Assembly (NCBI GenBank): GCA_947184155.2
Contig: CAMXCT020001672.1
Span: forward strand, 74,897-138,896
Length of the DNA: 64,000 nt
Direction of reading: 5' to 3'
From: Cladocopium goreaui
Taxonomy: Eukaryota > Sar > Dinophyceae > Suessiales > Symbiodiniaceae
The position numbers and the translations under genes were made by a program. The notes beneath the pieces are model-generated. The model had not been told where the DNA came from, made no database searches, and was given only the letters and a program-made list of their open reading frames with translations. Below are positions 49,752 to 59,040 of the stretch, one piece after another; position 1 is the stretch's first letter; every line of letters starts with the position of its first letter.

Positions 49752-51935
49752 ATGAGCGCAGAGGGAATTGAAAGTTTTTCTAGCATGCTTGACAATGCAA
49801 ACGAGTGCAACATGTCACCCTCTGTGTTGAATGTCCAGGAATCGAATCAGGCACCGCCAGATGAATCACCTTCAGGTCCTGACCTTGTCAATCTTTTTGG
49901 ACAGGATGCAATTCAATCAGATGCTGAAGGGTTTGAATCTCATGTTGATGTGACCCAGCCTGCATCATGCGTTGACACACCTTTCTCGAGAGCAGATGTT
50001 AACAAGGCTCTTTTTGAGGCCAGGCTCCAGAGCTTGGGCGACACGGAGTTAAAGTACCCCTGGGAATCTGGTGTGATGGGTGACATTTTTTCAGAAACAA
50101 ATGATGCGGCTGGCATACCAACTTTGCCTGCTGAGTATCTATGTTTTACTGACCAGTTGGATTCAACTACTACAGCGTCTGCATCTCAGTCTGCATCACA
50201 GAAGGTTGCTGGTCGGAACCTTGAGCTGCCGTTTTATTCATTTGCAATCAAAGTCAAACCAGACAAAGACATGTTTGCCGAGCAGGAGGTATTGTGGACT
50301 AGGGCCATTGACAAATGGTTACAGGTCTTTGAGGTTCTTGGTTTTCCTGGGCAGTTGGGAGTTGCATTGGAAAATGAGCTGCATTTTGCAGATCCTACGG
50401 AACATGGTTTGGTCCTGAGAGACGCCCTTGGTGTCAAATCCCCTCGAACTGCTGTAAAGAGAGCACAGACATTGATGCAATATTTCAGATGGTTGCATGA
50501 GTCTTGCAGTGACTGGGAGCCCTGGGAGAGATCGCATTGCTTGGATTATTTACGGTCAACAGATGCGCGTACACCCGCAGCAAGTTTGGGCATGTCATTT
50601 TTGGAGGCTCTCAGGTTTGCCAGGTATGTAATGCAGATACCAATACAAGATGCCCTGCTACAGGATCCGCAGTTGAAGGGTCGTGCTCAGAGGTTGATGC
50701 TGTCACGGGATGTGTATCGTCCCGCACGGCCTATGAAGGCCCATGAGGTCGCCAAATTGGAAAATTTGATGATGGGGCATCTTGACACAATTGACAAGTA
50801 CATGCTTGGAGCAGTCTTGTTTGCAATTTTTTCACGGTCCAGATGGTCAGACTTGCAGTACGTTCATCGCATGTGGGTTGACAGGAATGAGTATGAGGGT
50901 CAGTTTTTTGGCTTCATTGAAACAGAGACCTCATTCCACAAGACTGCAACTTCCTTGAAGAAGAAGATGCGTTTCCTACCGGTTGTGTGTCCGATCCAGG
51001 GCATTACTGATGTGGACTGGACACCGGTATGGCTGGAGACGTTTGCAATGTTACATGTGAACCTTGATGCTTGTCCTTTTGGACCCATCTGCAGGGCCCC
51101 TGGAACCGATGGTTACCTTTGCAACAGATCATGCACTTCTGATGAGATTTCTGCATTTGTCAACAAAGTTTTGAAGATTGCAGACTCTGACAGGTTGACA
51201 TCACACAGTTTCAAGCACACCACGTTGAGCTGGGCGAGTTCTTATGGCTTGGATGAGCCAGCCCGTACACTGCTGGGGCACCATGAGTTGCAGGGTGCTC
51301 GCTCAATGGCAGTGTACTCAAGGGATATGCTGACACGTCCATTGCAGTTGTACTGTAGCATGTTGAAGAATATCAGAGGCGACCATTTTAGGCCAGATGA
51401 ATCAAGGACTTCGAGGATGTTGGATCTTATGAAAATTCGGCAGGGTGAAACAACCGGAAAGGATGCGGATGCAGCCTTGATAACAGTTGCATCGGCCAAA
51501 GACTGCTGCATGGAGACAGATGATGATGCGGCCCCTACTACGCCCCTTGATGACGCTGCTCCATCAGCGAAGGGTAGCAAGAGACAGGGAGGTGATGAAA
51601 GTGAAAATGACAGCGATTCTCTAGCATCAACAAGTTCGAGCAGCTCGGATACAGACGAGGACAATGCACCAGAAGCTGCTCGCAGGGATGACTTTATTGA
51701 GGGTCCAGTTCTCAGAAATATTAAGTCTCATGTTGTGCACAAGTGTTCAACGGTGGATGGCAGAACCCTTTGTAACAGACTGACTTCAGCTGCCACTTTT
51801 GAGCTCTTGGAAGAGGGTTGCTCAACCTTGAATGCAAGATGCAGCCGTTGCTTCAAGGGCCAGGTTATCACTACGTCTTCTGCAATGGCAGAGGCACTTG
51901 ACGCGGCAAAGGCCAAACGTTTCAAGCGAGATTGA
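49752..51935 (+). CDS. Tyrosine recombinase (retroelement YR ORF)
   Basis: 727 codons from ATG 49,752 (MSAEGIESFSSML). The N-terminal ~150 residues are acidic and unstructured. Residues ~160-330 are a helical core-binding-like region. The catalytic domain has Arg in FSRSRWSDLQ (~364), HSFKHTTLSWAS (His ~485, Lys ~488 at the HxxR place), LLGHHE (His ~510) and MAVYSRD (nucleophile Tyr ~522). The ~190-residue tail has an Asp/Ser-rich linker and a Cys-rich end (CSTVDGRTLCN, CSTLNARCSRC) that could bind zinc. It should integrate a circular DNA intermediate by site-specific strand exchange, which fits the missing target duplication and the split repeats. Confidence 0.85.
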   Translation: MSAEGIESFSSMLDNANECNMSPSVLNVQESNQAPPDESPSGPDLVNLFGQDAIQSDAEGFESHVDVTQPASCVDTPFSRADVNKALFEARLQSLGDTELKYPWESGVMGDIFSETNDAAGIPTLPAEYLCFTDQLDSTTTASASQSASQKVAGRNLELPFYSFAIKVKPDKDMFAEQEVLWTRAIDKWLQVFEVLGFPGQLGVALENELHFADPTEHGLVLRDALGVKSPRTAVKRAQTLMQYFRWLHESCSDWEPWERSHCLDYLRSTDARTPAASLGMSFLEALRFARYVMQIPIQDALLQDPQLKGRAQRLMLSRDVYRPARPMKAHEVAKLENLMMGHLDTIDKYMLGAVLFAIFSRSRWSDLQYVHRMWVDRNEYEGQFFGFIETETSFHKTATSLKKKMRFLPVVCPIQGITDVDWTPVWLETFAMLHVNLDACPFGPICRAPGTDGYLCNRSCTSDEISAFVNKVLKIADSDRLTSHSFKHTTLSWASSYGLDEPARTLLGHHELQGARSMAVYSRDMLTRPLQLYCSMLKNIRGDHFRPDESRTSRMLDLMKIRQGETTGKDADAALITVASAKDCCMETDDDAAPTTPLDDAAPSAKGSKRQGGDESENDSDSLASTSSSSSDTDEDNAPEAARRDDFIEGPVLRNIKSHVVHKCSTVDGRTLCNRLTSAATFELLEEGCSTLNARCSRCFKGQVITTSSAMAEALDAAKAKRFKRD

Positions 51936-52354
51936 ACCTTGTTTCAGGTGAAATTGTGTGCATGTCGTTCTTGTGTGAAGTTGATGTTTTGATTTGATCT
52001 AACTTGTTGAATGCAACTTGTTATTTTCAGAAATTTCAGTGAATCATCACAGTTGGCTGAGAGCGGTCAATATTGGTGATTGGGAGGAGCATTACAGTTG
52101 ATAGCGGCTGTGATAAAGCATGCATTGAGTTGAAAGCAACATGCATCTTTAATGCTCAAAGGAGCTTTGCAGCGATTGCGCTGCCTGGACAAAGGTCAAC
52201 AGCTTGAGTATGTGCATGCAGTCATATAGTGATGTTTATCATCTTGATTGCATGTTCTCCTGTTAAGGTTTTCCTTGTTGACTTGCGAAGTTTAATTTGC
52301 TTGATACGCTCTTTTTCACAATTGGTTCCTTACTCCCTGATCGGTCGGGCGCTG
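51936..52354 (+). other. Spacer between recombinase and Gag
   Basis: Frame 2 is open from 52,229 with hydrophobic codons (MMFIILIACSPVKVFLV) before the more convincing Gag start at 52,355. No other signal is identified. A promoter or splice acceptor for Gag-Pol could lie here. Confidence 0.35.
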
Positions 52355-53575
52355 ATGGCTCTTTCTTCATTGCTGGATTCGGAGGCGACTTTCGCCCAAC
52401 AGGCTGAAGAGTGTGGGCTTTCTGAACCATGGATCACTGCATTAAAGGACAATGGTGTGGCCACCTTTGCAAAGCTGAGTTTTGCAATTACCAGTCCAGG
52501 AACGGTTGCAACTGATGATCAGGTGACGCGCTTCTTGAACAATATGAGGGCAGGTGTTGTGGCCACCATTGCGGATTTTGCGGCCTTCAAAAGGGTTCTT
52601 TTTGAGAGCCAGACCCTTATGATCCATCGCTTCAAGTCAGCTGCCAAAGGAGATGACGCTGTGCCTAAGAAGATGTCAGCCCCAGAGCGTGACGCTAGGT
52701 TGACACGCCAACGGGATCAACTTCGAGGTTTGGACATCACCGGGCCCTTAGAGCCAGCACATGGGCTTTACGACCTCTGTGCGCAGATGGTTGAGCGCAA
52801 TGAGGTGGCCTACATCAGTCCTTCCAAATGCTTGTCAAGGCAACAGGAACTGACAGGAGCCAAACCGGAAAAAGAATTACAACTGGATGCTTCGAAAACG
52901 GGTCTGGTCATTAAGGAGCAGCCAATTACACAGGAGATCAACCTCACGTCGGACTTGGCTTTGTATCAGGCGATGCAACGCAGAGCGTTAGCAATGGATC
53001 TTACAAACCTTGCTTCATATGAGGTGATGAAAAAGTGGACAGATCGCATGTTTGCAATCTTTGCCCAACCTGCAGCGCCGGGCTTTCAGAAGGTTTCTCA
53101 GGCCCAGCTTCTTAGAGCTGACCGTCAGGCTTTTGTACGCTTGAATGAAACTTTCAATGGTTCATTGAAGGTTATGCCTATGGCTGGTAAGCCATTGGAC
53201 ACCATGATTGAGAGGCTGGAATCGGATGTCTCGGTAACTTATTTCATGCTGCCGGTGCCAACACAGACCGGGTCAAGTGGTTCGCAAGGTGATGCAAACA
53301 AAGCGGACAAGAAGCGGCAGGAGACAACCAATGCAGAGAAACCTCAGCCAAACAAGTTTCAGAAAGGATCAAAAGGCAAGGGCAAAGGAAAGAACAAGAA
53401 ACGCGAACCTGTTCCATCAGGCCTTAAGGGAATGCATTCCAGGACACCCCAAGGGGACCAGATTTGTTATGGCTACAATCTTGGGACATGCAAGCAAGGA
53501 TCGGCATGCCCACGCAAGCATGTTTGTGCTGTGCCTGGGTGCTACAAGAACCATCCTCAGACAGAGCATCAGTGA
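52355..53575 (+). CDS. Gag-like protein with CCCH zinc finger
   Basis: 406 codons from ATG 52,355 (MALSSLLDSEATFAQQAEEC); the upstream frame begins with a hydrophobic leader I regard as untranslated. The N-terminal region (GLSEPWITALKDNGVATFAKL) resembles a helix-hairpin/SAM-like start that I recall from dinoflagellate retroelement proteins. The middle is helical; the C-terminus is Lys-rich (KGSKGKGKGKNKKREP) and ends in a CCCH finger, CYGYNLGTCKQGSACPRKH, plus CAVPGCYKNHPQTEH. It probably binds element RNA and forms the particle. The ORF ends CAG TGA CTA; the same frame then stays open into the pol ORF. Confidence 0.75.
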   Translation: MALSSLLDSEATFAQQAEECGLSEPWITALKDNGVATFAKLSFAITSPGTVATDDQVTRFLNNMRAGVVATIADFAAFKRVLFESQTLMIHRFKSAAKGDDAVPKKMSAPERDARLTRQRDQLRGLDITGPLEPAHGLYDLCAQMVERNEVAYISPSKCLSRQQELTGAKPEKELQLDASKTGLVIKEQPITQEINLTSDLALYQAMQRRALAMDLTNLASYEVMKKWTDRMFAIFAQPAAPGFQKVSQAQLLRADRQAFVRLNETFNGSLKVMPMAGKPLDTMIERLESDVSVTYFMLPVPTQTGSSGSQGDANKADKKRQETTNAEKPQPNKFQKGSKGKGKGKNKKREPVPSGLKGMHSRTPQGDQICYGYNLGTCKQGSACPRKHVCAVPGCYKNHPQTEHQ

Positions 53576-53578
53576 CTA
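53573..53578 (+). promoter_or_regulatory. Probable leaky stop: TGA-CTA between Gag and Pol
   Basis: Gag and Pol are in the same frame, separated only by this TGA; the next 18 codons are open up to the Pol ATG. TGA followed by CTA is the best-known readthrough context in eukaryotes and RNA viruses. It could allow a Gag-Pol fusion at low level. Confidence 0.5.
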
Positions 53579-53629
53579 CATGCTCAAAATGTTTCATCCC
53601 CCTCTGCAAGGAAACGGCCGATCCAACAC

Positions 53630-56600
53630 ATGGATAATGAACGTGCTGAAAAATCGACGCATGTGAAACCTGAATTTGGGTCTCGTGGTTATTTTTGCAT
53701 TGAACTATTTTGCGGCTCAGGCAACCTGACGTTTGCAATGAAGCATTTCTTTCCAGATAGCTTTGGTGTGGATCATAAAGTTGCAAAGCAACGTGTGAAG
53801 GTTATTTGTTTGGATTTGACGCGGGAGGACCATCAGAAGCTGGTCACTGGCTGGATAACTTCAGGTAAGTGCTTGTGGGTGCATTTTGGCGTACCCTGTG
53901 GGACAGCATCAAAGGCAAGGTTCAAGCGGCTTAGCAAGAAGCATCATGGTCCGCCACCTTTAAGGAGTTCACGCTGGCCAAACGGGCTACCAGGTGTGAG
54001 TGGCTCTAACCTTGCAAGATTGCGAGCCGCCAACAGACTTTATAGATTCATGTCTGAACTTATTTTTGAACTGGACAAGTTGAATATCACATGGACTGTG
54101 GAAAACCCTTGGACGAGTTTGATGTGGTCAACAAGTTATTGGGTTGAGGTTGACACGAAGTTGAAGCCATTCTATTGTGAACTCCACAATTGTATGTTTG
54201 GCGGCTTGCGTTTGAAGCGCACCTGCTTGGCCTCCAATAACAAGGCGATCATGGCTCTGAATATTTTGTGCACGGGTGACCATGAGCATGCACCCTGGAG
54301 CATACATGATGGTATTTTCGATACTGCCAGAGAGGCGGAGTATACACCTCAACTTGCCAAAGCTCTTGCAACCACTGTTTTGGAGTCCATTGCAGGTCAG
54401 TTTAATTTGCCAAATGTTTCTCAGGTGTCAAAGCGGCTCAAGTTGTCACATTTTCATTCCATCGCTGCAGGCAAACAACCGTCCAGGCTGACATCCCTGC
54501 CGGCCGTCCCTGAATTTTCCCACATTTTGGTGGTGAACAGTTTGCCAAGTAATTTTGCTTTTGATTTGTTGGATGGTTGTTTACAACGATGCACTGTGGT
54601 GCAATTGGATGGCACGCAATTTTTGGTGCCTTGTGGGAGCAAGTTGCTTCGAAAGACAGACAGGAAGGGGGGAGAGAACCGTCTTTTTAATTACTCTGTG
54701 GATTGCACCCCCTCACTCCATAATTTGGGCGATTTAAACGCTGGTGGTTTTGCTGGTGAGGAAGTTCCTCTGACATGCAATTGCGTTGAAGGACCATGTA
54801 GCAATTTTCGATTCCCTTTGGAGCAGAAACAAACAACAGATGACTGCGTTGACTGGGTTTTTGGTGTGCGTTGGTCCCCCGAGAATTTCTTGAAGAGAGC
54901 TGTGATGGTGGGGCACCCATTTAAAGAGTTCTCGGGCCTGCTGCCAGAGGTAAAAATGGCTTGCGAAAAACTAGCAAGCTGGAGGCATGAGGACATTGTC
55001 AACTGGAGGTGTAAAAAGCTTGGTGAATGGCTGCGTCTGGCGAAATCTCTTCAAGCCGAAGAGGCGGAGATCAAAAACAAGATGCCTTTGGCCAGGAGGC
55101 ACATTTTGGAGAAGAAACGTATTGCCTTGATGAAACACCTGATTAAGCAGGAGGGCTATGACGACCACACCCTTGCAGACGACATCGAGCATGGCTTCAG
55201 CCTGGTTGGCGATAGCCCAATGTCCTCAGTGCTTCCTCCCAAATTGGTTCCAGCTACTATCTCAAAAGAAGATTTGCATAGGCATTCAGACAAAGCCAGC
55301 AAAGCTCTGAGGTATATGACACGGAGCAGCGGTGATGATGAGCTGGATAAAGGTTTGTGGACAAAAACCCTTGCGGAGGTGGACAAAGGATGGATGCGGG
55401 GTCCTTTACCATGGGACGAATTGCCCACGGGTGCAGCAGTTTCTCGTAGGTTCCCCCTGTCCCAATCGGGGAAAGTGAGGCCTATTGATGACCTAAGTCA
55501 AAGCCAGGTCAACTCCACGGTGAATACATTTGAGCAGGCTACGGTTGATGGACCTGATGTTATTTGCAGTTATGCCACTTACTTGATGCGATGCTTGGAA
55601 GCGCAAGGCTTGGATACTTGTCTGAGGGGTAGGTCACTGGACCTTGCATCGGCATACCGGCAGCTTGCAATTGCCGACGAGTCCTTGCAGCACTCCTACC
55701 TTTCTGTATATGACCCGTCCAGTGGGTCTGCAAAGCTGTTTCAACAAGTTGCATTACCTTTCGGGTCAAGATCTGCTGTAAATGCTTTTATAAGGTGTGC
55801 CAGATTCCTACAGTGGATTGCTGCCAGAGTTTTTATCCTGCCTTTGACTTGCTACTTCGACGACTTCGTTGCCTTTTCAATGCCTAACTTGTGCAACAAC
55901 AGCCATGCTACTTTGTGCTTGATGCTTGACATCCTTGGGTGGCAGTTTGACCGTGAGGGCCCAAAGAGTGATGCGTTCTCGGGAATTGTATCGGCCCTTG
56001 GGGTACAGTTTGACTTGGAGGACTCACCTAAAGGGATTCTCAAAGTTCGCAATACAGCCAAGCGAATCGAAGACACTACTTTGCTTCTTGAAACAATTTT
56101 GCGTGATGGAAAGTTAGCAAAGAAAGAGGCACTGACCTTGCGTGGCAAACTGGCATTCTGCGATTCTTTTATTTTTGGTCGAATAGGTAAGTTGGCCCTT
56201 CAGGATATTACAAAGCATGCTTATGCCAATCCATTTGTGACCAGTCTTTCTGAGAGGCTGGTAGATTCCCTTGAGCTTCTGAGGCGTAGGCTACTTTCTG
56301 GATCGCCTAGAGTCCTCACATGCAAGATGTTGGAAACGTTCTTCATTTTCACAGATGCCAGCTTCAGCATGAAGGATGGTGGAGGCTTTGGTGCCTTCCT
56401 TGCGACGCAAGATGGCCGCATAATTTCTTGGTTTGGACTTCACGTGGGAACCGAACGTTTTACAGCTTGGTTTGAGCAGGGACGCAAGAACCTTATTGGA
56501 GAGTTTGAAACGCTTACTGTTGCCATTGCCCTGAAGCTATGGGCGAAACTTGTCGCATCCTCTCAGGTTATGATTTACATAGATAATGAGGGTGCAAAGT

Positions 56601-56881
56601 TTGCCTTGATTCGAGGTTACTCCGACTCATTTGCAATTTCTCTGATTTGCCAGCTTGTGGCGCAGCAGTTGGACGATTTTTACGTCCTCCCTTGGTACAG
56701 CCGTGTTCCTTCGGCCTCGAATTTATCAGATTATCCTCCCAGAAAGATCCGACACCAAATGCTACCAGATTCAAACCGCATTCCCGAAGGGGAAGTTGCA
56801 CTCGTCTTCAATGAAAGCTTGAAGTATGTGGAAAGCCACACAAGCATGGGTGGGGACCGTGGCTTAACGAGGCCTGAGTGA
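53630..56881 (+). CDS. C5-methyltransferase-like - reverse transcriptase - RNase H polyprotein
   Basis: 1,083 codons from ATG 53,630, or a fusion to Gag by readthrough. Residues 20-255 are methyltransferase-like: motif I CIELFCGSGNL (~24-33), motif IV VHFGVPCGTAS (catalytic Cys ~90), motif VI TWTVENPWTS (Glu ~158) and LRLKRTCLASN at the motif VIII place. The target-recognition part is short. RT (about 590-800): KVRPIDDLSQSQVN, SLDLASAYRQLA (Asp ~671), LPFGSRSAVNAF and CYFDDFVAF (YFDD ~742-745). RNase H (about 900-1,040): FIFTDASFS (Asp ~909), IGEFETL (Glu ~958), MIYIDNEGA (Asp ~985). The last codons overlap repeat B1. It should copy element RNA into DNA; the methyltransferase part could modify element or host DNA. 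Confidence 0.85.
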   Translation: MDNERAEKSTHVKPEFGSRGYFCIELFCGSGNLTFAMKHFFPDSFGVDHKVAKQRVKVICLDLTREDHQKLVTGWITSGKCLWVHFGVPCGTASKARFKRLSKKHHGPPPLRSSRWPNGLPGVSGSNLARLRAANRLYRFMSELIFELDKLNITWTVENPWTSLMWSTSYWVEVDTKLKPFYCELHNCMFGGLRLKRTCLASNNKAIMALNILCTGDHEHAPWSIHDGIFDTAREAEYTPQLAKALATTVLESIAGQFNLPNVSQVSKRLKLSHFHSIAAGKQPSRLTSLPAVPEFSHILVVNSLPSNFAFDLLDGCLQRCTVVQLDGTQFLVPCGSKLLRKTDRKGGENRLFNYSVDCTPSLHNLGDLNAGGFAGEEVPLTCNCVEGPCSNFRFPLEQKQTTDDCVDWVFGVRWSPENFLKRAVMVGHPFKEFSGLLPEVKMACEKLASWRHEDIVNWRCKKLGEWLRLAKSLQAEEAEIKNKMPLARRHILEKKRIALMKHLIKQEGYDDHTLADDIEHGFSLVGDSPMSSVLPPKLVPATISKEDLHRHSDKASKALRYMTRSSGDDELDKGLWTKTLAEVDKGWMRGPLPWDELPTGAAVSRRFPLSQSGKVRPIDDLSQSQVNSTVNTFEQATVDGPDVICSYATYLMRCLEAQGLDTCLRGRSLDLASAYRQLAIADESLQHSYLSVYDPSSGSAKLFQQVALPFGSRSAVNAFIRCARFLQWIAARVFILPLTCYFDDFVAFSMPNLCNNSHATLCLMLDILGWQFDREGPKSDAFSGIVSALGVQFDLEDSPKGILKVRNTAKRIEDTTLLLETILRDGKLAKKEALTLRGKLAFCDSFIFGRIGKLALQDITKHAYANPFVTSLSERLVDSLELLRRRLLSGSPRVLTCKMLETFFIFTDASFSMKDGGGFGAFLATQDGRIISWFGLHVGTERFTAWFEQGRKNLIGEFETLTVAIALKLWAKLVASSQVMIYIDNEGAKFALIRGYSDSFAISLICQLVAQQLDDFYVLPWYSRVPSASNLSDYPPRKIRHQMLPDSNRIPEGEVALVFNESLKYVESHTSMGGDRGLTRPE

Positions 56882-57156
56882 AATCTCCACTGTGCTCGAA
56901 AAAAGAGTGAGTGCCATGTTACCTTTTTAGTTGCACATGTGCGGTTTGCTTCTGTGAATGTCGAACTTCGTTTTCGGAAGTTGCTTGTAGTTGTTTACGT
57001 TTGGCGCAAATTTGTAGGGCCCCTTTTTTTGTTACGGCGCAAGTTCTACGTTTGAACGCAAACGTTTAGGGCCCCTTTGTTATGTTGGCGACGCAAGAGC
57101 ACGTTTTGGAGGAACGGTATGTTTGGGTCAACGGTTTTCTGTATGCTCGGAATAAG
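56863..57156 (+). repeat. Split direct repeat B1
   Basis: 294 bp matching 57,704-57,997 (one visible change, GCTCG/GCTAG). It contains the pol stop codon and two TAGGGCCCCTTT motifs, and ends in AATAAG joined directly to A2. Confidence 0.95.
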
Positions 57157-57614
57157 TTGCGACTCAGCGCGCTGATGTAACCTTATTCCTTGCGTAAAGA
57201 AAAAGAAGCTGAATGCAGCTTCTAGTTGACCCTTCTCCTTGCCGTTCCCTTCCTCTCTTGCGTGTGCGCTTTTGCGTTTCCTCTTTCCCTCTCGCGTGCG
57301 TTGCGATGGAAACTTCTAACCTGAGGAAACTTCTGAGTTGGGTGATCACTTGAAGAGATTATTGGCGGTGCGTTTGAATGCAAACGTTATCTGCAATCAA
57401 CTTTACTTTTTACGTTTGTAACTCTTCAGTGAACTGTTTTCCCCAACTCGGTTTTTTTAAGTTGTTTCAGCTTGTTGTTTTCTGTAAACATCTGCTGAAT
57501 CTTTTGCACACAGGTGTAAATTGAACTAAATGCCAATGGTGGCCATTTCAAGTTCAATACCTCCAAAGGGAGGGTGGGAGGGTTCACGTTTCTTACGTGA
57601 TTCGTTTTTTGTGC
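57156..57614 (+). repeat. Split direct repeat A2
   Basis: 459 bp matching A1, directly fused to B1, as expected where the two element ends meet in a circle. Confidence 0.95.
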
Positions 57615-57703
57615 CCCCCGCCCCCCCTATCTTTCTGCTAGACGTGCGTTTTGCTTGGATTGCATATCCAGCTTTTGGGTTTCACGCACGTGTGTTTAGG
57701 CCC
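57615..57703 (+). other. A2-B2 connector with hairpin
   Basis: Unique 89-bp segment starting with a C-run. It holds an 8-bp inverted repeat ACGTGCGT / ACGCACGT (57,642-57,649 and 57,684-57,691). Confidence 0.7.
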
Positions 57704-57997
57704 CTTAACGAGGCCTGAGTGAAATCTCCACTGTGCTAGAAAAAAGAGTGAGTGCCATGTTACCTTTTTAGTTGCACATGTGCGGTTTGCTTCTGTGAAT
57801 GTCGAACTTCGTTTTCGGAAGTTGCTTGTAGTTGTTTACGTTTGGCGCAAATTTGTAGGGCCCCTTTTTTTGTTACGGCGCAAGTTCTACGTTTGAACGC
57901 AAACGTTTAGGGCCCCTTTGTTATGTTGGCGACGCAAGAGCACGTTTTGGAGGAACGGTATGTTTGGGTCAACGGTTTTCTGTATGCTCGGAATAAG
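57704..57997 (+). repeat. Split direct repeat B2
   Basis: Right end of the element, ending GCTCGGAATAAG. Copia-2 sequence resumes with ATCCTTTG. Confidence 0.95.
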
Positions 57998-59040
57998 ATC
58001 CTTTGTAAAGAGATGATGCTTGGAGAGACTGGTTGAATAACCATGCAAGGCAACGCGATGAAAGACTTCCAGGTCCCTTTGTCACAAGCGTAAGCAGGGA
58101 GCCAATGAGTCCAACTCAAGCAATGGAGGGAGGTTTGCAGCCCCCAGGTTTGGGTAATTCTAATGGAGGTGCACGACAGCAGGCAGGTCCAGGTCTAGAC
58201 GCGACGAGAGCGCATGAAGTACCGGTTGATGATAGTCTTCCGTCGCTTAGTACGCCGCCTGGACAGACTGGACAAACTGAAACAAACGGACAAACCAACG
58301 TTGAAACACAGTTGTTGCAGATTTCTCAAGCCTTGGTGTCTCTGCGGAGGGATTTGCAGGGGCAGATTGGTAGGAGTTTCGGTGCTCTTGAGAGAAGACT
58401 TGAACAGGTTGAGACTGGGAATGCTGCGGGTAATCCAGTTAGAAACCAGACTGCTCCCATGCAGGGTCCTAGTGATGTTTTTGGTCAGCAGTATTCTGGG
58501 GATGGTGACTGTTCTTTCAATCGAATCGGGAGCCCAATACGCAGACATGATCGTGGACATGGTTCATCTGGTGACACTGCACGTCGTAGGGATGTCAGTG
58601 GTGAAAGGGATGTACTAAGTCGATCAGAAAAGTGGTTGCCAGCTCCCCCAGTACCAGGTACTAACACTTGGCGTGACCGAGAAACTGAAATCACAGGGTT
58701 TTTCAAATACGTTCAGTCTTTGAGAGCTTGGTGCCAGTTGGCATCGTCCAAGATGGCTACGGAGATTGAACAAAGTATCAAGTGGCCTACTGAGATAGTG
58801 TATTCAACTCTGACGCCGGGTCAGCAAGCTAGGAGTAGTCGACTGTTTGCACTGTTGAAAGTGGCATTTGCTGACCATGATCGTAGTGATTCACTCATTC
58901 GTGCCTTCGAGGCGGGATGTGCAGTCCACAATTCTCCACAAAAGCCTTTTGGTTCATGTGGATACGAGCTGATCAGGGTGTTAGCTTTTGAGTTTTCACT
59001 GAGAACTAGAACGGAGGCTATTTGCCTTAGCAGAATTGTT
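57998..59040 (+). pseudogene. copia-2 gag, continued
   Basis: After the nested element the same frame resumes but meets TAA at 58,006. It is then open from 58,009 (RDDAWRDWLNNHARQRDER) to a TAG at 59,046. It includes Gln-rich and helical parts and SRSEKWLPAPPVPGTNTW, shared with copia-1 Gag, then TPGQQARSSRLFALLK. The frame should change near 59,020 (an extra T in ATTTGCC would explain it) to reach the zinc-knuckle part. Confidence 0.65.

Larger units (their letters stand above)
49051..57997 (+). mobile_element. Tyrosine-recombinase retroelement with split direct repeats
   Basis: An 8,947-bp element nested in copia-2 gag. Its ends form the A1 - ORFs - B1 - A2 - B2 pattern of Ngaro/PAT-type elements: A1 49,051-49,510 and A2 57,156-57,614 are near identical, as are B1 56,863-57,156 and B2 57,704-57,997. 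B1 and A2 abut, recreating the joint of the two element ends. No target duplication is present. ORFs are tyrosine recombinase, Gag with CCCH finger, and (after a TGA in the same frame) methyltransferase-like-RT-RNase H. All three are open, so it may be recently active. The recombinase-first order differs from usual DIRS/Ngaro order. Confidence 0.9.

Noticed and set aside
53690-54395. DIRS-type N6-adenine methyltransferase for the YR-element domain
   Set aside because: No DPPY/NPPY motif is present; the PC and EN motifs fit a C5-type enzyme better.
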